Origin: Aspidiotus rigidus
Lineage: Eukaryota; Arthropoda; Insecta; Hemiptera; Diaspididae
Length of the DNA: 64,000 nucleotides
Direction of reading: 5' to 3'
Assembly: GCA_035079385.1 (NCBI GenBank)
Contig: JAVHKY010000026.1
Location: 682,001-746,000 of the forward strand
Part shown: positions 58,317-64,000 of the stretch, in pieces
How positions within the stretch are numbered: the first letter of the stretch is position 1
Layout: every line of letters begins with the position of its first letter
The notes under the pieces: generated by a model
The model's database searches: none
What the model was told of the DNA's origin: nothing
The model's input: the letters and a program-made list of their open reading frames with translations, nothing else
Program-made: the position numbers and the translations under genes

Positions 58317-58600
58317 AATGTATGTATTGGATTATACTAGGCTTCTGTCAAAAGAGAGGAATTTTAATGACGTCATGCATGATGATGACGACATGCATGA
58401 TGATGACGTCACAAGCCAATTTGACGGATGATGATTACGTCACAGGGTGTTGAAACTCGTTTACGTCTTCACTGTGCCTTTATCAGCTATCGAAAGTTCT
58501 CAAGTTTGTGACTGAGTTTCCCTCAAGCTGATGACGTCACGGATGTTGACGACGTTACGAAGAGGTTCAAGCTTGTTTACGTCGTTACCGTGCCTTATCC
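58317..58600 (+). repeat. TGACGTCA repeat block
   Basis: Contains 'aatgacgtcatgcatgatga', 'gatgatgacgtcacaagcc' and 'gctgatgacgtcacgg', interspersed with 'gtttacgtc' and 'cgtgccttat' phrases repeated about 115 bp apart. Confidence 0.65.
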
Positions 58601-59390
58601 ACTATCGAAGATTATTTTGTCTTAACTGCGGTAGTTGGATCGAGCAACTATAAAATGCTTACGCAGCCGCGTAAGCAATACACGACTTTTCACCTGTATC
58701 TACAACCAAGTTTTTTGCTTAAACTTTAACTCTAGTACTCCAATTTATTCAATGAATCGTTTTCTCAATAAGATACACACATCCTCAACATCTCTTGCCA
58801 CTCTAATTCATTCTTGATCATCTCCGATTCTCAAGCATCTTTTAATGTTGGTTGTTGTAGACTCACACATAACATTCATTCATGAGAAACTCAACACAAA
58901 CGAGCAAATCTTTCACACATGTAAAACCATTTCATCACTCAGAAAAATGACAAAATTATACGCAAAGGATTGTTGCACTAATACTATACTAACACAACAT
59001 TCATTCATGACTGACTCAACACGAACGAACACATCTTTAAAATTCATTCATAAAGAGCGTATCCTTACGTGTGTGAACAGGTAACCCAAAAAATGAATAA
59101 AACTAGCTACAACTACACTGACAATCTACGTAATCAAAGGTTACCCTTCGCTTTTGATGACGAAAGCGACTACCTGAAGTTTAGTACTACAAAATATTAG
59201 TAGCTCGAATATTTGCAAATTTCATCAAATTAGTTCACGCTTCAATTTGAGATTTCTCACGAACCAAACATCGTATCAACACCAAAAGTTCACAATTACA
59301 TTTTCAGACATGTAAATTACAATATATCAACATTTGAAAAAAATTGAACAAACCATATCAGAGTTATAGGAGTGGGGAATTTTTTTTAAA
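58601..59390. other. No recognisable gene
   Basis: Short frames near 58845-59084 are repetitive ('attcattcatga', 'aacacaaacga' phrases occur twice). No motif was recognised. Confidence 0.4.
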
Positions 59391-59677
59391 ATTGGGTATA
59401 TCTGGAGAACTACTGATCCGATCGTCAAAAAACATGCAGGTGCACAACTTCAGATATAACACCACAACGTAGCCAAGTTTCAAGAAAATCCACCCAGTAG
59501 ACTCGGAGGAGAAGCCCGGACAAATTTTGATAGAAAATTGGGTATATCTGGAGAACTACTGATCCGATCGTAAAAAAAAGTGCAGGTGCACAACTTCAGA
59601 TATAACACCACAACGTAGCCAAGTTTCAAGAAAATCCACCCAGTAAACTCGGAGGAGAAGCCCGGACAAATTTTGAT

Positions 59678-59679
<2 letters not shown>
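59391..59679 (+). repeat. 146-bp tandem duplication
   Basis: Two units start at 59391 and 59537 with 'attgggtatatctggagaac' and end in 'cccggacaaattttgat'. There are only a few differences. The second runs into a TA microsatellite. Confidence 0.9.

Positions 59680-59711
<32 letters not shown>
59680..59711 (+). repeat. (TA)n microsatellite
   Basis: About fifteen uninterrupted TA units directly after the 146-bp duplication. Confidence 0.92.
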
Positions 59712-59713
<2 letters not shown>

Positions 59714-59886
59714 AAACCTGAAATTTTTTTAATGACGTAGCGATGATCTATGACCTCTAAAACGTCGAGAAAGTTGATTTCCCCCTCTTTCTGCCACAAC
59801 TGTGACGGGTGTAATACTCGCTTTTCTACGAAAAGTCGGTAAAATTATCTTTATTCATTCGGCTCCTTTAGCACATTTTGTAGTCA

Positions 59887-59992
59887 AACAGATCATAGTG
59901 TCATACTATAAGAACTAATGTTTAAGGCGTTCTCCTCCAGTAGCGATACAAGTGTAGATGGGGTAGCACTCGAAAGTACTCTTGTAAGTTAA
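59887..59992 (+). mobile_element. Solo PLE family A 3' end with hammerhead relic
   Basis: It matches 10100-10200 from 'agatcatagtgtcatactat' to 'gaaagtactcttgtaag'. No PLE coding sequence lies upstream. The hammerhead-like segment (about 59945-59990) keeps a canonical GAAA and the AGTACTC stem III/cleavage region. The CTGATGA core reads GTGTAGA-like and stem I is weakened. Confidence 0.75.
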
Positions 59993-61137
59993 CTGATGAC
60001 GTAATATTATACCTTTGAGATCTTTTTAATCTCCATGAAGAGGTACTGGGAGAGACATGGAAGGAAATCAAGATGATTTCAAATAGAATCGTCAGATCTT
60101 TGGAACACATCCTCCACGAAAGTCCTCGAAAAAGAAAAATCAAGCTACGAGAATGACCGCGGATTATTTCTCGCGGAAAAACGACATTACACGCTTCCCA
60201 CGTGCAATCAAAATGAACCTAGACACACTTGTACTTGTGGACCCTTGTACCTCGTATCATTTACGACGAGTAAAGTATTCTAATATGCGGTACTTTTCGA
60301 GCCTCGAACAATACGCTGGCTGGCACGCAAAAGATATAAAAGCCTTCAAAAGAAAATCGATTAAAAGCGCCTCGGATTAGAACCGTATAATCATTTTAAC
60401 GGGGTGGGCGTCGGACAGTGTTGGTCGGGGATGGAATACGAGAGCATTACGCGTCGCATACATACTTACTATTGCCGACACACAGTAATTCTACCTACGT
60501 ACAGTATCCGCGTGTAAAATGCTTCGTAGAATGCTAAATGAATTACCGACGCTTATCGTCGATTTTAATTTTCTATACAAAATTAAAGTCATCCTATCTG
60601 TACGTATGCAGCACATACACAAGACCCGTACGTTTGCTGCATACTCCTCCTATCTCAATTATACGTCACGCTGACGATGAAAATAGCGAAATTCTCGCGC
60701 GAATAGGTTATTTTGCGCGTACACACCTATGCTCGCTATCCAGTTTTTATGTAAATAATAGATGACACCAGTAGGTATACTATATATTCTTTTAGGTGCG
60801 GCATAGTCTGTTGGTCATCACTCGTGCGCGTTAACCATTTCAATACAAATGTTGGACGGAACACTCGACTGTGTCGAAGGCTTTTATTTTTTTCTGCCGT
60901 AAAAATTGGAAATTGAGTTCCTATCACGGATGTTATTCTTCTAAATCTCGAGATCTCATACCTTGTCGTGCCTTTAAACTGGAGACTGGGAATTCGACAC
61001 GCCAACTTACCAACGACGACTTCCAACGGTGTTATAACGTGACGGTCCGTAGAGTTCCACGGCTTGAAGAGTAATTTTAGGGACTGGGTGTTCATATGGT
61101 AGACTAAAAGTAGACGGGTGTGAGTTTATTATAGAAA
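59993..61137. other. No recognisable gene
   Basis: CpG-containing unique sequence. Frames up to 119 codons (60736-61095 minus) show no motif and overlap antisense. Confidence 0.4.
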
Positions 61138-62050
61138 GTTCTTGCTCGATCCTAATCCCGTTTCCCTGACTAAGGTGCACAAGAGGAATACCCCTATGCG
61201 CCTGTCGTGTCCTACGTCTCCTCCCCCGCCTATTTTCTGGACAAGTTTCTGGATCGTTGGTTCAAATCTCGAATCGAGTATGAGTCCCCTTACTCCGTTA
61301 AAAATTCGGTCTCTCTGGCCGAGATGCTCAAAAACTATACTACAAGCCTCTGTTCATTTGATATCGTCGGCCTTTTTTCCAAAATACCAAGTGCCCATAC
61401 TATGCAGTATATGGGTGACCTATTTGTCAAATTCAATACTCCTTATAACGAGTCACAGGAACTTTTTAACCTTCTTAATGTCACCTAACTTCTATAAGTT
61501 CAATGGGAAATTTTACGAGTTCCCTGAGGAGGTAGGCATCCCCATCGGCTCTCCTTTGGGATCCCTCGTTTCAGAGATATTCATGTCCAGACTTGAGGTT
61601 GACTTGTTTTCCTCGGGCCAAGTGCTACTGAGTTACATTTATTACTGGCACCGATATGTGGACGATATATTATGTGCGTGGACCGGTCCTCAAGAACTCC
61701 TTGGTGAGTTTCTGAAACATCTGAACAAAATGTATCCCTCCATAAAATTCACGAGGTTCTTCCATAAACTTTCTGGATCTCACTATCTCTGAAAGAGATG
61801 GGAACCATGATTTTTTTGCTGTATTCAGAAAGGATACTTCAACCGATACAGTTGTCCACGGATCGTCTGTCTGTCCATTTTTTCATAAGATCGCTGCCTT
61901 TTGTAGTTATATCCATCGACTGAGCAGCGTTCCGCTGAGTCAGCAGCTTCCCAAAAAGAGCTTGCGACCATTAAGCACTTGGGCGCTGCGAATGAGGTCA
62001 ACTTGGATATTGACCGTATGGTCTGTAAAAAGTTTACGAGGAAGGGTCTT
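61138..62050 (+). pseudogene. PLE family B, copy 1 (5'-truncated RT)
   Basis: The copy starts abruptly in the RT fingers near a KVHKRNTPMR block. It continues with PAYFLDKFLDRWFKSRIEYESP, split between frames, and CSFDIVGLFSKIP with the first catalytic aspartate. GIPIGSPLGSLVSEIFMS and the catalytic HRYVDDILCAW near 61650-61685 follow. The linker, with FRKDTSTDTVVHG-type sequence and ATIKHLGAANEVN, follows in other frames. It then runs into N-terminal sequence of the next copy, so copies 1 and 2 are in tandem. No GIY-YIG is present in this copy. Confidence 0.87.
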
Positions 62051-62794
62051 GGTCCTACCTCCTCCCTCCCCTGCGATCCGAATTCGAGACTCTTCGGTAT
62101 GCTCCTCCCTCTTGAGTTTGTTTACTTTATGCGGGACGTCAATGAAAAGTGTCGGAAGTTTGAGGTAAACTTGAAGGAGAAGAAAAATAGGAAGTTGTCC
62201 TCCTTAATGAAGGTTAATGATGATGTGGTTGAGGAAGGAATGAGTGACGGTGTTGTCGCCCATACTTTCCATCCCCCCCTCATAAATAATAGTCAGGTAG
62301 TGTTCAATGGTGATGAAACAGCCCTCCTTGAGAAAGGTTAGAAATTTAGTGCACCTCCCCCCAAGAAAGATGAAACCTTGGCTAATGTTGTTGCGGATCT
62401 TGCTGTTGAGATTGGCCCTGGTTTTAATACCCAGAAAGTTTGTGCCGAGATAGTCCGCAATAACCCCCTCCCCCGCATGAGTAATAAATTGGAAGGAGTG
62501 ATTCAAGGCTTAAAGAGGAAGATTAAAGAGGGAGATTTAATCGTCACTAAGGCTGACAAGGGCAATGCTGTTGTGGTGATGGAGAAATCCGCCTGTTCTT
62601 CCAAGGTCCATGAAGTCCTCCAGCAGTGTGGTGCTAAAGAGAGCGAGGATTTCAGCTTCCCTAAGCACGTTAAAGAAGTTAGGAGTGTCATCAACAGGCG
62701 TGAGGCTATTATCAAAACTCCTGTTTTGCAAAAAGCCCTCCTTGTTCCTAATCCTACATCCCCCCCTCCTCTACGGGCTGTCCAAAGTGCATAA
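62051..62794 (+). pseudogene. PLE family B, copy 2, N-terminal region
   Basis: This covers the charged N-terminal part (EVNLKEKKNRKLSS) and FNGDETALLEKG, ending at a TAG (62338-62340). TLANVVADL follows in the next frame, with the ADKGNAVVVMEK block near 62550-62585. The blocks TLANVVAD and ADKG are shared with the minus-strand fragment at 1-280. The frame ends before the RT, which continues in another frame. Confidence 0.85.
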
Positions 62795-63383
62795 GAACAA
62801 TACTCCGATGCGACCCGTTGTTTCTTTCATCTTCTCACCTACCTACCTCCTTGCCAAATTCCTGGACCTTTGGTTCAAAAATCGCATTGATTTTGAATCT
62901 CCTCATTCGGTCTTGAATTCAGCCTCCTTACCTGACGTCCCTCCAGGAACGACCATCTGCTCGTTTGATGTTGTTGGTCTGTTCTCGAATATTCCTAAGG
63001 CTCCTACTATCCAGCGTATGGGTGAGCTACTCGTTAAAGCCAACATTCTCCACAATGAGCTTCATGAATTTTTCGATCTTCTGAATATTCACTGGTCCCC
63101 CAACTACTGTAAATTTGAAGGAAAATTTTTCGAGTTTCCTGATGAAGTAGAGATCCCTATTGGATCACCTTTAGACTCTCTCATCCCCGAGATTTTCATG
63201 TCTAAGTTTGAACTTGATTTCTATTCCTCGAACCAGGTGTTACTTAATCATATTCACTATTGGAAAAGGTACCTTGATGACGTTCTATGCACCTGGACTG
63301 GTCCCCCAGATCTCAGTGGTGAGTTTCTGAGGTATCTCAATTCCTGGTACCCTTCCATCAAATTTACGTTGGAAATAGGGGTA
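62755..63383 (+). pseudogene. PLE family B, copy 2, reverse transcriptase
   Basis: Continuous RT sequence of about 205 codons: LYGLSKVHKNNTPMRPVVSF, CSFDVVGLFSNIP, EIPIGSPLDSLIPEIFMS and the catalytic KRYLDDVLCTW near 63270-63300. The box has YLDD rather than the YVDD of the other PLE copies here. The second RT aspartate pair is intact. The frame is interrupted at 63384 by a MITE, and further PLE sequence resumes after it at 63845. Confidence 0.88.
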
Positions 63384-63384
63384 C

Positions 63385-63842
63385 AGTGGAAACTCTATAT
63401 AACGAACCCCTATATAACGAATTCCTCTATATTACGAATTTTTCCTCGGTCCCTCCCCCTTCAATGAATTTTACGTGTTAAAAATTCTCTTTATAACGAA
63501 CAATTCACTCTATATAACGAATTTTCTACAGAAATCTTGTCATTTTTTCCAAAAAAATGTCGATTTCTGGCCTGAATTCAAACTTTTTTCTGAAAATTCC
63601 GAATTTTTGGGCTAACATTTGAATATTTTCTCCAGAAAATTTGAATTTTGACGAATGTTTCAACATTTCCTTCTAACAATGTCAACTTTCAGGTGAAATT
63701 TGAAAATTTTTATCATTCAAAATGTGGAACTTCGCAAAAATAAGAAAAAAAAAAAATGAATTTCTTTTTAACGAATTTTCTATATAACGATTTTTTTTTT
63801 GTGGTCCCTTCAGATTCGTTATACCCTATAGAGTTTCCACTG
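63385..63842. mobile_element. 458-bp pogo/Tigger-type MITE
   Basis: Inverted ends start CAGTGGAAACTCTATA, with TATAACGAA repeats just inside, and are flanked by TA on both sides (63383-63384 and 63843-63844). CAGT-type ends and TA duplication are typical of pogo/Tigger elements of the Tc1/mariner group. The interior is AT-rich with no transposase. Confidence 0.9.
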
Positions 63843-63844
63843 TA

Positions 63845-64000
63845 TTTTCCATTAACTTTTTGGATTAATCGATCTCTATAATAGACGGTATCCATAAGTT
63901 TGGAATTTACAGGAAAGATACTACGACCGATGTTTTAGTCCACGGAGGTTCATAAGATGGCTGCCTTTTTTAGCCTAGTTCACAGACTGACTCGTATTCC
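63845..64000 (+). pseudogene. PLE family B, copy 2, linker after RT (cut by window edge)
   Basis: After the MITE the frame reads KFGIYRKDTTTDVLVHGG, matching the corresponding FRKDTSTDTVVHG region of copy 1. This confirms that the MITE interrupted a once continuous element. The rest of the element, including any endonuclease, lies beyond the window. Confidence 0.82.

Overview
The window looks like a piece of an arthropod, probably insect, nuclear genome. It is AT-rich and CpG-containing and has no bacterial operon structure. It carries R1-like and other non-LTR retrotransposons, a BEL/Pao LTR-element remnant, at least three lineages of Penelope-like elements (PLEs), and many short non-autonomous DNA transposons with target-site duplications. 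I found no intact host protein-coding gene, tRNA, rRNA or CRISPR array. Nearly every recognisable coding signal is reverse transcriptase, integrase or GIY-YIG endonuclease, and almost all copies are broken by stops or frameshifts. The organism is an inference from repeat content, not a species call.

Layout. 0-5.8 kb: a PLE fragment at the left edge, unexplained sequence, then a TCGAC-rich degenerate satellite. 5.8-10.3 kb: a BEL/Pao pol remnant abutting two PLE copies arranged head to head, the whole block flanked by an 86-bp direct repeat. The plus-strand PLE ends in a hammerhead-ribozyme-like fold. 10.3-15.2 kb: mostly unexplained, with a possible cysteine-rich exon relic and a 155-bp tandem repeat. 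15.2-17.5 kb: a 5'-truncated R1-like LINE on the minus strand. 17.5-22.2 kb: a dispersed repeat family and a 409-bp MITE. 22.2-24.9 kb: a fragment of a TIR element joined to a second LINE. 27.5-29.9 kb: the longest PLE copy, minus strand. 30-31.2 kb: a 21-bp tandem repeat split by a textbook hAT MITE, then a satellite. 33.6-36 kb: a short PLE insertion with a 13-bp target-site duplication and its own hammerhead relic, a block dense in the TGACGTCA palindrome, and two MITEs.

38.4-42.1 kb: a MITE, a LINE relic and a 2.7-kb foldback-like element that holds a nested 1.34-kb TIR transposon. 45.5-47.1 kb: two tandem copies of an extremely AT-rich ~840-bp unit. 49.8-52.5 kb: an old PLE relic split by a 195-bp dispersed repeat, then a ~110-bp satellite. 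55.9-58.6 kb: a LINE relic, a second foldback copy with a nested MITE, and more TGACGTCA repeat. 59.4-60 kb: a 146-bp tandem duplication and a solo PLE 3' end. 61.1-64 kb: two PLE copies in tandem, the second interrupted by a pogo/Tigger-type MITE and running off the window.

The sequence reads as a graveyard of nested transposition. The most interesting signals are the PLE-linked hammerhead-like folds in two PLE families, the recurrent TGACGTCA palindromic repeats in at least five places, and the TIR element with internal CCTCCGGAGG palindromes. All coordinates of non-ORF features were read by eye and may be off by a few bases.
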